A DNA stretch of 64,000 nucleotides from JBFXAN01 sp050184225 (GCA_050184225.1 JBFXAN010000008.1:4676-68675), one strand, 5' to 3'. Shown: positions 50,105 through 61,588, counted from the stretch's first letter. The notes: generated from the sequence alone by a model not told the origin. Numbers and translations: made by a program.

Positions 50105-51304
50105 ATGCGGCTCGCGGAACGAATGCAGCGGTTGGGAACGGAGACGGCGTTCGACGTGCTCGTGCGGGCGCGGGCGTTGGAAGCGGCCGGGCGCGACGTG
50201 ATCCATCTCGAGATCGGCGAGCCGGACTTCGACTCGCCCGCGCCGGTGATCGCGGCTGGGCAGGCGTCGCTCGCGGCGGGTGAGACACACTACGGTCCCG
50301 CCGCCGGATTGCCGGAGTTGCGTGCGGCGATCGCCGGCTGGATCGGCCGCACCCGTGGCATGCAGGTCGATCCGTCTCAGGTGATCGTCATGCCGGGAGC
50401 CAAGCCGGTGATTTTCTACACCGCGCTGGCGCTGCTGGAGCCGGGCGATGAAGCGATCGTTCCTGACCCAGGGTTCCCGATCTATGAATCGATGGTCCGC
50501 TTCACCGGCGCGACGCCTGTCTCCTGGCCGCTCCGCGAAGCGCGCGACTTCCGTCCCGATCCCGCCGACCTCGCCCGCCTGCTCTCGCCGCGCACGCGCC
50601 TCGTCATCCTCAACTCACCGCACAACCCGACCGGCGGCGTGCTCACCGGCGCCGACCTCGACGCGATCGCCACGATAGTGCGCGACCGCGATCTACTCGT
50701 TCTCAGCGATGAGATCTACGGGCAGATGCTCTACGACGGCGAACACGCGAGCATCGCCACCCGGCCGGAGATGGGCGAGCGGACAGTGCTGCTCGACGGC
50801 TTCTCGAAGACCTTTGCCATGACCGGCTGGCGGATCGGCTTTGGCGTCTTTCCGCCGTCGCTGATCCCGCCGATCGAGCGCCTCGTGATCAACAGCGTCT
50901 CCTGCACTCCGACCTTCACCCAACGTGCCGCCCTCGCCGCGCTGGACGATGGATGGCCGGTTGCTCGGGCGATGCTCGGGGAATTCCGCGAACGCCGCGA
51001 CTTTCTCGTGCCCGCCCTCAATGCGGTCCCCGGTATTGCCTGCCGGATGCCGGCGGGCGCCTTCTATGCCTTCCCCAACATCAGCGGCCTGGGCGTCAGC
51101 GCCGAAGACTTTGCCGATCGACTGCTCCAGGATCACGGCGTCGCCACACTGGCCGGCACCGCCTTCGGACCGACCGGCGCCGGACACCTGCGCCTCTCCT
51201 ATGCCAACTCCCTCGAACATCTGCATCGAGCGGTCGAGCGCATCCGCGAGTGCGCCGGCGCGCTCGCCGCCCGCACGACGTCACGGTCCGCACCGGCGCC
51301 ATGA
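50105..51304 (+). CDS. Class I/II PLP aminotransferase (aspartate aminotransferase-like)
   Basis: A 399-residue fold-type I aminotransferase. Motifs: VIHLEIGEPDFDSPAPVIAA, GETHYGPAAGLPELRAAIAG, VIVMPGAKPVIFYTALALL, ILNSPHNPTGGVLT, VLSDEIYGQMLYDG, and the PLP-lysine segment LLDGFSKTFAMTGWRIGF, with Arg at the C-terminal RLSYANS. This pattern fits the AspC/AlaT-like Igamma group. The ATG at 50105 begins the homologous part; the frame is open further upstream through the repeat region. The substrate could be aspartate, alanine or aromatic amino acids. Confidence 0.93.
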   Translation: MRLAERMQRLGTETAFDVLVRARALEAAGRDVIHLEIGEPDFDSPAPVIAAGQASLAAGETHYGPAAGLPELRAAIAGWIGRTRGMQVDPSQVIVMPGAKPVIFYTALALLEPGDEAIVPDPGFPIYESMVRFTGATPVSWPLREARDFRPDPADLARLLSPRTRLVILNSPHNPTGGVLTGADLDAIATIVRDRDLLVLSDEIYGQMLYDGEHASIATRPEMGERTVLLDGFSKTFAMTGWRIGFGVFPPSLIPPIERLVINSVSCTPTFTQRAALAALDDGWPVARAMLGEFRERRDFLVPALNAVPGIACRMPAGAFYAFPNISGLGVSAEDFADRLLQDHGVATLAGTAFGPTGAGHLRLSYANSLEHLHRAVERIRECAGALAARTTSRSAPAP

Positions 51305-51559
51305 GACGGTCGTGCGGGCGGCGTCACGTCCCGGAGCGACAGCGCTCGGGGTCGATTCCTTCCCTCCGATGACATGCTGTACGTGTGCGAGCCATAAACG
51401 GTCGATTACGCCACACCCGCGCGCCGGTCCCTGCCTCTCGGTGCCCTGAACGTCCTCACCACGTCTCAACGGGTTTGAGATGCCGGAGTCCGCGTTGGTA
51501 TCGTGACCACGACCTCGTTCCGCGCACGCGACGAGATCAATTCCGAACCGCGGCAGCCT

Positions 51560-53665
51560 ATGACCACGCCCCGCCGGATCACGTTCGTCGCCCTCCTCTG
51601 CGGCCTCATGCTGCTCGCATCACTCGACGTCGATCCCGCCGCCGCCAAGGCGCTCGTCACCCGGTCCGGCTCCACCATCGTGGTCGCCAATCGCGGCACC
51701 TCCGTCCGCTACAACCTCGACCGCGGGCTGGCCGACTATGCCTGGGGGGAGCGCACGGTCCTGCGCAACGCCTACTCGAGCGTCCTGCTCGGCGACGGCT
51801 CCGACCGCACCGTCTACAGCTTCGACGATGGCGCCCGGACCGCGAGCCACGAGATCTTTCGCGATGCGATTGGCACCGGCGTTGTGCTCCGCGTCGCCAC
51901 GACGCCGCGCAACCTCAACGTCGTCCTCGTCCAACACATCTATGTCTACGACGAACTGCCGTTCATCACCCAACGGGTGAGTTTGCAGCAGCGCACACCG
52001 GGCGGACCGCCGCTGAGCGCGACCCAGATCGAAGTCGTCGCCGCGAGCGCTGCCTCAACTCCAACCGGCGGCATCTCGATCGACCCGGTGCAGGACACGC
52101 GCTTCTATCAGGCACCCTTCTACAACAACGACGACTTCGCCGTGGGGCCGTCCTTCAACGCCAGGGGTGCGCTCAGCTACTGGCTGGGCGGCGTCGTCGA
52201 TGCCGGCTGGGGGCACGGTTTCATTGCCGGCGCGGTCGAGACCAAGCGATGGAAATCCGCCGTCTGGTTCGACGGGCCAACCGGCGCGATCAGCGTGCAC
52301 AGCGGCACGAAGTCGCCGGTCGATAGCCAACCGGCGGCGCCGGTGCGCGGTGCGTGGATCGACTCGGCGCTGATGCTGCTCAGCTTTCGCGCCGATCACC
52401 AGCTGGCGCTCACCGACCTGATGTACGGACTGCGCGCCTTTGAACCGCCGCTGGCCGCACCGGCGATCGCGCCGCCGGTCGGCTGGAGCGCCTGGTATCA
52501 CCACGGCCTCAAGACGAACGAACCGATCGTCCGCGGCGTCGCCGACTATATCGCCGAGAACTGGGCGCCGCTCGGCTACCGCTATATCAACCTTGACGCC
52601 GGTTGGAACCGTGCCGACGGCGACACCCGCTACAACCCGGAGCAGTTCCCCAACGGCATCGAGTCCACCGTGGAGTACATCCACGGCCGCGGCCTCCTCG
52701 CCGGCGGCTACTTCGTCCCCTTCGCGATCAGCCCGTCCCTGCTCGACCAACCGGTGCCGGGCACGCAATACCACTACCGCGATATGCTCGTCCGCGACAG
52801 CGCCGGCCAACCGATCCGTGCCAGCATCCTCGATTGGGAGTACGTGCTCGACACAACCCACCCGGCGGCGCTGCCGTTTCTCTACCTCTCCGCGATGCGG
52901 CTGGTCGCCTACGGCTTCGACTTCGTCAAGCTCGACTTCCTCCAGATCGGCACCCAGGAGGGCGTCCGCCACGACCCCAGCGTCACGGCGATGGAGGCGT
53001 TCCATCGGGGCATGAATGCCATCACCCAGGCGTGGCGCGACGCGAAGCGTCCGATGTTCATCTCCGCCGCGATCTCGCCGCTGTACATCCAGCCGTACGT
53101 CCATGCCCGCCGTGTCGGCAACGATGTCGAATTCGGCCAGGCGCGGGAGGCGGGCAACGTCGCCCTCTCCTGGTTCACCGGTCTGCTCTATCATCGCAAC
53201 GACCCGGACAACGCCGTCATCCGCCGCTCCTGGTTCCCCGGCTATAACGACAACCTCGCCCGACTGCACGCGACGATGTCCGCCCTCGGTGGCACGCTGT
53301 TCATCGCCGGCGACGACCCGCGCGAGCTATCGCCAACCCGCGCCGCCCTGATGACCAACCCGAGCGTCGTCGAGCTCGCCCGCCGCCCCGTCGTCATCCG
53401 GCCGCTCTCGATCAAAGAGACTCCCGCCCCGATCTGGCACGCTGCCCAACCGGACGGCTCGCATCTCGTCGCCCTGTTCAACTGGGACGGCGCCAACGGC
53501 CGCAGGCATATCGTCCGCTTCAGCGACCTCGGCCTGCCCGGCGAGGCGGTCTACACCCTCTACGACCTCTGGGAAGAATCGACCTTCGGCATCTTCGAGT
53601 CCTCCTTCACCGTCGACCTCCCCCCACACGGCGTCGCCCTCCTTCGCATCACCCGCCGCGGCTGA
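51560..53665 (+). CDS. Secreted alpha-galactosidase-like glycoside hydrolase (GH36/GH27-like)
   Basis: A 701-residue protein with a signal peptide (MTTPRRITFVALLCGLMLL, cleavage near AAAKA). The N-terminal domain is beta-rich, followed by a TIM barrel with VGWSAWYHHGLKTNEPIVRG, GYRYINLDAGWNRADGD, GYFVPFAISPSLL and FDFVKLDFLQIG, where the Asp of KLDF matches the nucleophile position of melibiases. A C-terminal beta domain follows. The substrate is inferred to be alpha-galactosides. ATG 51560 puts the signal peptide at the N-terminus; an upstream start at 51503 would add a non-signal arm. No transporter neighbour is seen. Confidence 0.9.
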   Translation: MTTPRRITFVALLCGLMLLASLDVDPAAAKALVTRSGSTIVVANRGTSVRYNLDRGLADYAWGERTVLRNAYSSVLLGDGSDRTVYSFDDGARTASHEIFRDAIGTGVVLRVATTPRNLNVVLVQHIYVYDELPFITQRVSLQQRTPGGPPLSATQIEVVAASAASTPTGGISIDPVQDTRFYQAPFYNNDDFAVGPSFNARGALSYWLGGVVDAGWGHGFIAGAVETKRWKSAVWFDGPTGAISVHSGTKSPVDSQPAAPVRGAWIDSALMLLSFRADHQLALTDLMYGLRAFEPPLAAPAIAPPVGWSAWYHHGLKTNEPIVRGVADYIAENWAPLGYRYINLDAGWNRADGDTRYNPEQFPNGIESTVEYIHGRGLLAGGYFVPFAISPSLLDQPVPGTQYHYRDMLVRDSAGQPIRASILDWEYVLDTTHPAALPFLYLSAMRLVAYGFDFVKLDFLQIGTQEGVRHDPSVTAMEAFHRGMNAITQAWRDAKRPMFISAAISPLYIQPYVHARRVGNDVEFGQAREAGNVALSWFTGLLYHRNDPDNAVIRRSWFPGYNDNLARLHATMSALGGTLFIAGDDPRELSPTRAALMTNPSVVELARRPVVIRPLSIKETPAPIWHAAQPDGSHLVALFNWDGANGRRHIVRFSDLGLPGEAVYTLYDLWEESTFGIFESSFTVDLPPHGVALLRITRRG

Positions 53666-53850
53666 CCGCCTCCCGCCTCCGTCGTGCCCTTCGTCGTTGC
53701 GGCTTCAGCCGCTCCGCCGCCCGCAACATCCGCCCGCCGCCGCCGTTAACCTGAAGAAGCCTGCCCGCGTTGGATCAACCATGAACACCACCTGCCATCC
53801 CCTGACCGTCCCGAGCGCGCGCCTTGCGGGCGCGGCCGGGGAGGCCAGGA

Positions 53851-54222
53851 GTGGACAACAACCGCACCCGCGCCGAGCGCCGGTACCAAACCGAGCGCCG
53901 TAGCCGCCGCGCCCGTCGCATCGAACATCACGTCCGTCACGGACCACGCCGCCGCACGTGCGACTGCCCCGACACCATCGGCCGTAATCGCAGGTCCAAG
54001 GCGTTCGCCTGCCGCTGTCGGGGCAAACAAAAGGGCGCTCCGAAGCTGGCGGGTAGCCTGCACAAAGCCGGGTACACCTATCGCGGCACTACGATGCGCC
54101 GCATCTGGAATAAGCGCCTTGCCCGCGCCTGGCACGCCGCGATCGGCACGGTCGACCCGGACGACATCGAGCTACCCTCCGGCGCGATCACCGGCCGCCG
54201 TCGCGGCACGTGGCCATGGTGA
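53851..54222 (+). CDS. Arg/Cys-rich small protein of unknown function
   Basis: A 123-residue frame with a GTG start after GGAGG-like sequence. Composition is strongly Arg-rich, with TRAERRYQTERRSRRARRIE and a Cys cluster (RRTCDCPDTIGRNRRSKAFA then CRCRGKQKGAPKLAG), suggesting nucleic-acid binding with a possible zinc site. The C-terminal part WNKRLARAWHAAIGTVDPDD looks folded. Similar short basic proteins occur near mobile elements. No firm family was recognised. Confidence 0.6.
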   Translation: MDNNRTRAERRYQTERRSRRARRIEHHVRHGPRRRTCDCPDTIGRNRRSKAFACRCRGKQKGAPKLAGSLHKAGYTYRGTTMRRIWNKRLARAWHAAIGTVDPDDIELPSGAITGRRRGTWPW

Positions 54223-54250
54223 CCGCGCCGGCGGATCACGCTCCCCCGTA

Positions 54251-54706
54251 TTACCGGCCGCACCGGACCGCTCGATGACGGGCGCTGACCGGCCCCATCG
54301 GATGAGGTTCCGCTGCTTCATACAGCACCCGCCCCTCCGTCAACGCCCAGTACAGCGCCGGACCAGGTAGATGCCCCCACTCCGCAACCTCCTGCTCAGA
54401 TGCCACCAGCACATCGACGGGGAATTCCAGACCAGCAAGTGCCCGGCGAAGCCGCATCGTCTCCGCAACCTTGCTCTCGACGACCCGCTCGATCACGAGT
54501 ACGTCGAGATCTGAGTCTTGGGTGGCGTCACCGCGCGCGTACGAGCCGAACAGGATCACCTTGAGCGGATGCGCCGCGTCCGCCAACCGCCGGACGACCG
54601 CGTCGATTGCTTCGAGCGGGATTTGATCGGCGGATAGTACGCCCTCGTCGGTAACGCCGGCAGCCTGCGTGCGCGCCGTTCGCGTCGGATCGTCAGGCTG
54701 CTTCAT
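54251..54706 (-). CDS. MNT-type nucleotidyltransferase-domain protein
   Basis: A 151-residue protein with the minimal nucleotidyltransferase signature GSYARGDATQDSDLDVLVIE (GSx10DxD). Such proteins usually pair with HEPN partners; here the neighbour is another nucleotidyltransferase, which it overlaps by 14 bases. The late CDVLVASEQ-like segment (VDVLVASEQEVAEWG) carries the third acidic residue. It is probably an antitoxin-like AMP-transferase or a relic of a larger defence module. Confidence 0.85.
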   Translation of the reverse strand: MKQPDDPTRTARTQAAGVTDEGVLSADQIPLEAIDAVVRRLADAAHPLKVILFGSYARGDATQDSDLDVLVIERVVESKVAETMRLRRALAGLEFPVDVLVASEQEVAEWGHLPGPALYWALTEGRVLYEAAEPHPMGPVSARHRAVRCGR

Positions 54707-55001
54707 ACTCGACCTGCGCTTCCGATAGAATGCGCGACCGTAGCCGGCGGTCGATATCCGTGAACGAAACCAAATCCACCGGGCGCCCGAAGAATTCTGA
54801 AAACTCTTCCATGATGCTGAAGAACTCCCATCCCGGCGTCTTCCCCTCCTCAAACTCGTACAGCAGGTCCACGTCGCTGTCTGGCCCGAAATCATCGCGC
54901 AGTACCGAACCGAAGAACGCCAGCGGCTTGATGTGATGCTTCCGACACAGCACCGCCAGCGCCTCCCGGTCGAACACGATCCGCGCCGTCGTCGCCATCA
55001 C
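54693..55001 (-). CDS. MNT-type nucleotidyltransferase-domain protein (second of tandem)
   Basis: A 102-residue protein with the same fold: KPLAFFGSVLRDDFGPDSDV (GS then DxD) and VDLVSFTDIDRRLRSR for the third Asp. It is encoded just before the other nucleotidyltransferase and overlaps it by 14 bases. The start is ATG 55001 or 54998. No HEPN-domain gene was seen beside the pair. Confidence 0.87.
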   Translation of the reverse strand: MMATTARIVFDREALAVLCRKHHIKPLAFFGSVLRDDFGPDSDVDLLYEFEEGKTPGWEFFSIMEEFSEFFGRPVDLVSFTDIDRRLRSRILSEAQVEYEAA

Positions 55002-55268
55002 CCACCTCCACGATCGTCACCGTCGCCTCGCCCGCCCGAGGATTGGTAGCCGCATCTCCATCCTCAACTGCTGCCGGAATATCATGCTGCTGATGGACTT
55101 CGCAAGTCATGGCTGGTGCCTGATATTCTTACGTCCTGCCGCGTTGACCAGAACCATGGGTCAATTCCGGCAACCCTCCACCGCCGGCAGCCTTCCCGCT
55201 TCCGTCGGGACGGGAGCGAGGGCAGGCGGGTGAGGGTCATTCTCCTTACCCGTCGTTTTCGCGTGCGT
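55002..55268. other. Intergenic sequence before the IS21-like mini-element
   Basis: Upstream region of the nucleotidyltransferase pair. It has no gene with convincing composition, and no structured RNA was seen. Confidence 0.4.
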
Positions 55269-55426
55269 CAGGTAATGGTCATGCTTGTGTCACGATTTTC
55301 CAGGTAATGCTCATGCATAGGACAGCATAATACGGGTGAAACGAAGCATTACCGGCGCCCAAGACCATTACCATCGCGGCGCCGGCATTACCTAGAAGTA
55401 CGTGGTCCAAGCATGACCATTACCTG
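55269..55426. mobile_element. Miniature element with IS21-like multiple terminal repeats
   Basis: Outer perfect inverted repeats: CAGGTAATGGTCATGCTTG (55269-55287) and its reverse complement (55408-55426). Inner copies of the same core follow: GGTAATGCTCATGC on the left (55303-55316) and GCATTACC/CCATTACC at 55346, 55365 and 55385 on the right. Several copies of one motif at both ends of a mobile element recall the multiple repeat sequences of IS21-family elements, but there is no istA/istB inside, so it would be non-autonomous. No clear target duplication was seen. Confidence 0.7.
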
Positions 55427-55595
55427 TGATACCCGAAGAAGGTCCCTTCTCGCGGCCACCCCCGACCATCACCAGACAGGGGGTTCAGACCTGCCCCGGC
55501 TCAGACCCGCAGGTCGCGTAATCCTCACCCCCAATTCCCGCCCCAAACCCGTTACAATGAAGGTCACGCGTACTACATCCAATCCCACCCCCGTC
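55427..55595. other. Intergenic sequence upstream of secA
   Basis: No gene recognised. A TTACAAT-like sequence near 55551-55557 could be part of a secA promoter, without a clear -35. Confidence 0.4.
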
Positions 55596-55640
55596 GACTT
55601 CCCCCCTTCCCTGCGCGGGAAGGAGGCCGGGGGGTTAGGT
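55596..55640. repeat. GC-rich palindromic repeat (copy D)
   Basis: CCCCCCTTCCCTGCG, GGGAAGGAGG and CCGGGGGGTTAGG form one unit of the family seen in pairs elsewhere. It ends just before the secA start codon, so it lies in the 5' untranslated region of secA and could form a hairpin there. Confidence 0.8.
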
Positions 55641-55647
55641 GGTCCCC

Positions 55648-58314
<2,667 letters not shown>

Positions 58315-58323
58315 CGATATGTG

Positions 58324-58467
58324 AACCGCAGAGACGCAGAGGACGCAGAGGTTTTCATGTCATGCTGAGCGGAGCGAAGCATCTCGCGGCGCATCTGTCA
58401 CACCACGAGATGCTTCGCTCCGCTCAGCATGACATGAAAACCTCTGCGCCTTTGCGTCTCTGTGGTT
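58324..58467. repeat. Long perfect inverted repeat after secA
   Basis: Arms at 58345-58386 and 58406-58447 are 42-base perfect reverse complements, and the outer parts extend imperfectly (CCGCAGAGACGCAGAGG against CCTTTGCGTCTCTGTGG). The loop is only about 19 bases, so it forms a stable hairpin. The inner half contains a GCTGAGCGGAGCGAAGCAT core found in miniature repeats of many genomes. It follows the SecA stop and may act as a terminator. Confidence 0.92.
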
Positions 58468-58497
58468 GAAAACGGTCAGCCACCGCGAGGCCACGCT

Positions 58498-59058
58498 ATG
58501 GCAATCCGTCGCAATGTTCGCTTCAAGGCTGAGGACATCTGGGATACACCGGATGACGGCAATCGGTACGAGGTGATCGATGGAGCCTTGTTCATGACGC
58601 CGCCGCCCGGCTGGGGGCACCAGCGCGGCTTGGGCAGGCTGTACATTCGCGTCGGCAATCACGTCTACGCGCACGGCTTGGGCGAAGTGGTGCAGGCGCC
58701 GATCGGTGTGGTGCTTGACGACGAGAACGGTGTCGAGCCGGATCTGGTCTTTGTCGCCAAGGAGCGGATGCATATTGTCGCCGAACGCGGTGTGTTCGGT
58801 GCGCCCGACCTTGTCGCCGAGGTGCTATCGCCCCGCACCCGTTCCCGTGACCTCGGCATCAAGAAGCGCCGCTACGCCGCCGCCGGCATCCCCCACTACT
58901 GGGTTCTCGACCCACGGCCACACACACTCACCGCCTTCCGCCTGGGCACGGGCGGCTACGAGGAGGCCGGCAGATTCGCGCCCGGCGACATCTTCCGCCC
59001 CCTCCTTTTCCCAGCCTCGAAATCCCCACCGCTGACCTCTGGCCATGACCTTCCTTGA
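58498..59058 (+). CDS. Uma2-family endonuclease-like protein
   Basis: A 186-residue PD-(D/E)xK-type Uma2 protein: YEVIDGALFMTPPPGWGHQR, GVEPDLVFVAKERMHIV (core Asp), PDLVAEVLSPRTRSRDLGIK (VE plus Lys) and YAAAGIPHYWVLDPRPHTLT. It is a paralogue of the gene at 30512, but they are not close relatives. The start ATG 58498 is directly after the long inverted repeat. Its biological role is unknown. Confidence 0.9.
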   Translation: MAIRRNVRFKAEDIWDTPDDGNRYEVIDGALFMTPPPGWGHQRGLGRLYIRVGNHVYAHGLGEVVQAPIGVVLDDENGVEPDLVFVAKERMHIVAERGVFGAPDLVAEVLSPRTRSRDLGIKKRRYAAAGIPHYWVLDPRPHTLTAFRLGTGGYEEAGRFAPGDIFRPLLFPASKSPPLTSGHDLP

Positions 59059-59103
59059 CCAAGTCCCCGTGATGAGAGTTGCTGTCGGCGGCGCGGTGGA
59101 CAC

Positions 59104-60273
59104 TCAGCCGGCGACGCGGACACCGGCGCGATAGACGGCGCGCACATCGTCGAGGGCGTTCAGGTCGGCCAGCACGTCGCCGCCGACCGCGAGGATATCG
59201 GCGTCCATGCCCGGCGCCAGGTGCCCCTTTCGATTTTCGATGCCACAAGAATCCGCCGCCGCCGACGTTGCCGTTTGGAGCGCCGCGGCGTTGCTGAGGC
59301 CGGTGCGGGTGAACGCGCGGATGCTCCAGATGGCGCTGTCGTGGGGCACGCCGCCGATGCCGGCGTCGGTGCCGGTGACAAGCCGCACCCCGGCGCGATA
59401 CATGCGCTCGATTATCTTGTAGCGTTCCTCGCGACGAGCCTCGACCTGCGGCGGCAGTGGCGACCACGGCGGCCGGCCGATCGTCGGTGCGACCGCGATC
59501 CCCTGCGCCGCGATCTGTTCGATCAGCGCCTGATCGGCGTGGATGCCATCGGCGACCTGGAAGGTGCCGTGTTCGATGCTGTCGACTCCGGCGTCGGTCG
59601 CGATCTTGATCCCGACGGCGGCGTGGGCGTGAGCGGTCAGCTTCTTGCCCAGCCGATGCGCCTCCTCGACCGCCGACCGCAGTTCGCCAACCGTGAACTG
59701 CGGCGCCAGCGGGTTGGTCCCCGGCGTCATGTTGCCACCGGTCGCCATCACTTTGATCACGTCCACGCCCTGCTTCACGTGCTCGCGGACGCCACGGCGG
59801 ATGCCAAGCTCGCCATCGACCTCGCCGTTCATGAAGTAGCAATGGCCGCCGGTGATCGTGATCGGCGGACCGGCGGCGAGGATCTCCGGTCCCGGCTCCG
59901 CGCCGGAACGGAACCAGTCGCGCAGCGTGACGCCGAGATAATTGCGGTCGCCGAGGTCGCGGACGGTCGTGACGCCTGCCCGCAGCGCGCGGCGGGCGTG
60001 CATCGCCATCCGCAGCAGCAATGTGTGATCGTCGTCGGCGAGCATCCGCGCCACCGGGTCGCGGCCCGCGTCGAAGCCGAGGTGCACATGGACATCGATC
60101 AGGCCGGGGAGCAACGTCGCGTCGCCGAGGTCGATCAGGGTGGCCCCTTCGGGCGGCGGAATGTCTCCGACCTCGACCGCGGCGATCGCCCCGTCTTCGA
60201 CCAGGAGCAGGGGACGGTCGATCAACCGCCCGGCACGTGAATCAAAGAGCCGCGCGGCGCGGATGGCAAGCAT
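59104..60273 (-). CDS. Amidohydrolase-family protein (imidazolonepropionase-like)
   Basis: A 389-residue metal-dependent amidohydrolase. The metal ligands are visible: PGLIDVHVHLGFDAG (HxH), VIKVMATGGNMTPG (carboxylated-Lys position), LTAHAHAAVGIKIA, GVDSIEHGTFQVAD and LVTGTDAGIGGVP (Asp). A bound metal pair would hydrolyse a cyclic amide or peptide-like bond, but the substrate is unknown. The first strand IRAARLFDSRAGRLIDRPLL and end DVRAVYRAGVRVAG fit the small beta-sandwich that flanks the barrel. The gene begins next to a GC-rich repeat unit at about 60280. Confidence 0.9.
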   Translation of the reverse strand: MLAIRAARLFDSRAGRLIDRPLLLVEDGAIAAVEVGDIPPPEGATLIDLGDATLLPGLIDVHVHLGFDAGRDPVARMLADDDHTLLLRMAMHARRALRAGVTTVRDLGDRNYLGVTLRDWFRSGAEPGPEILAAGPPITITGGHCYFMNGEVDGELGIRRGVREHVKQGVDVIKVMATGGNMTPGTNPLAPQFTVGELRSAVEEAHRLGKKLTAHAHAAVGIKIATDAGVDSIEHGTFQVADGIHADQALIEQIAAQGIAVAPTIGRPPWSPLPPQVEARREERYKIIERMYRAGVRLVTGTDAGIGGVPHDSAIWSIRAFTRTGLSNAAALQTATSAAADSCGIENRKGHLAPGMDADILAVGGDVLADLNALDDVRAVYRAGVRVAG

Positions 60274-60277
60274 GAAC

Positions 60278-60316
60278 CTTCACTCCGGCCCTCTTCCCTG
60301 TGGGAAAGGAGGGCGA
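60278..60316. repeat. Degenerate GC-rich palindromic repeat (copy E)
   Basis: CTCCGGCCCTCTTCCCTGTG and GGAAAGGAGGGCG show the hairpin of the GC-rich repeat family in a shorter, mutated form. It lies directly upstream of the minus-strand amidohydrolase start. Confidence 0.55.
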
Positions 60317-60393
60317 TACGGTCTGACCATGAGTACGGTAGCCGGTGAGCGTCGTCAAGCGGAAGCCGCGCCGGTATCTGATCACGATCCGTA

Positions 60394-60399
60394 TATAAT
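60394..60399 (+). promoter_or_regulatory. Possible -10 element of the DUF3090 gene
   Basis: TATAAT lies 42 bases before the ATG at 60441, in a region between divergent genes. No good -35 is seen at 17 bases, so it is tentative. Confidence 0.4.
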
Positions 60400-60440
60400 G
60401 GCGCCGCACCCCTTCGGCTTCGATCGAGGTTTCTTGTCTC

Positions 60441-60992
60441 ATGCCAGAGAGCCAGCATGACTACGGTCCGGTGAATCGCCTTGAGGCGGAGTCCTTCGGC
60501 GAACCCGGCCAGCGCACCTTTCGCGTCTTTACCGCCAACGAGATCGAGGCAGCCGCGCTGTGGTTGGAGAAAGAGCAACTTCGCGCCCTCGGCCGGGCCG
60601 TCGAAGAGCAACTCTCCCGCCTGAAGGCGCTGCGGATGGACAAAGATCACCCGTCACCCGACCCTGAGCTTGCCTTCCGTGGTGACGCCTCACTCGACTT
60701 CCGGGTGGGGCAGATGGCGCTCGGCTTCGACGAACGCCAGGGTATGTTCTTGCTGCTGGTCTACGCCGTCGAGGATGACGACGAATCCCGCCCGACGTTT
60801 AGCTGCCAGGCGACGCCCGATCAACTGCGCACACTCGCCGAGCGGATTGAACTCGTGGTCAATGCCGGCCGGCCGCTCTGTCCGCTGTGTGGCGAGCCGA
60901 TCGACCGCGGCGGTCATCAATGCATCCGCGCCAACGGTCATCGCAAGCAACCGGTTCCGCCCTTGACCGAGGAGGAACCGGACGACGAGTAG
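60441..60992 (+). CDS. DUF3090 family protein
   Basis: A 183-residue protein of DUF3090, common in Actinobacteria and Chloroflexota. Seen: FRVFTANEIEAAALWLEKEQ, LGRAVEEQLSRLKALR, DFRVGQMALGFDERQGMFLL, and a C-terminal zinc-like LCPLCGEPIDRGGHQC (CxxC and HxC). A role in nucleotide or phosphoglycerate-type chemistry has been proposed for the family context in actinobacteria, but it is not proven. It is divergent from the amidohydrolase and converges on the hsp20 gene. Confidence 0.9.
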   Translation: MPESQHDYGPVNRLEAESFGEPGQRTFRVFTANEIEAAALWLEKEQLRALGRAVEEQLSRLKALRMDKDHPSPDPELAFRGDASLDFRVGQMALGFDERQGMFLLLVYAVEDDDESRPTFSCQATPDQLRTLAERIELVVNAGRPLCPLCGEPIDRGGHQCIRANGHRKQPVPPLTEEEPDDE

Positions 60993-61048
60993 TGATAGGC
61001 AGAACGCCAGGAAAACCACCATGACCGGCGTTCTGCCTATCGCTCTGG

Positions 61049-61588
61049 CTACGCCGGTTCAGGCTGACCAGGCGTGCCCTGCTCAGCCTGCTGGGTCGGC
61101 TGGAAAGACGGCCTGGCCGTTGAGGTATCCGCGTCAGATCCGGTTCTCACCTGAATGCGGCGCACCCGCTCGGTTTCGGCCTTCTGCAATCGAACCGTGA
61201 GCACGCCATTGCCGAGCGTCGCCTCGGCGCTGTTGGCATCGACGGCGTAGGGCAGCTCAATCATGCGCCGGTAGGGACCATAGCGCCACTCGTGGCGGAG
61301 ATAGCGCTTACCGGAATCCGGCTTGAGATCAGCCCGCTCGCGGCCCTCGACGGTGAGGCTGTTGCCGCGCACCGTGATATCGACGTCCTCCTCATGCAGG
61401 CCGGGCATCGGCACGAGGATCATGAGGATCTCCTCGGCCTCGAAGATATTGACCGGAACCGATTGCGCGCCGGCCGACGATTCGCCACCCTCACGGTTGC
61501 CGAAGGTGAAGCTCTGGTCGAGCAGGCGACCCATCGCATCGCGGAGGCTGGTGAATTGATTGTCGAATTGATCCCAACGGTTGGACAT
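61049..61588 (-). CDS. Small heat-shock protein (Hsp20 family, second paralogue)
   Basis: A 179-residue sHSP. The alpha-crystallin domain runs from VPVNIFEAEEILMILVPMPG through DVDITVRGNSLTVEGRERAD to WRYGPYRRMIELPYAVDANS and LGNGVLTVRLQKAETERVRR. The C-terminal extension is Gln/Thr/Pro-rich. It differs clearly from the chaperone-island paralogue at 27247-27723. The ATG at 61588 has AAGGAG upstream. No CIRCE was seen. Confidence 0.93.
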   Translation of the reverse strand: MSNRWDQFDNQFTSLRDAMGRLLDQSFTFGNREGGESSAGAQSVPVNIFEAEEILMILVPMPGLHEEDVDITVRGNSLTVEGRERADLKPDSGKRYLRHEWRYGPYRRMIELPYAVDANSAEATLGNGVLTVRLQKAETERVRRIQVRTGSDADTSTARPSFQPTQQAEQGTPGQPEPA

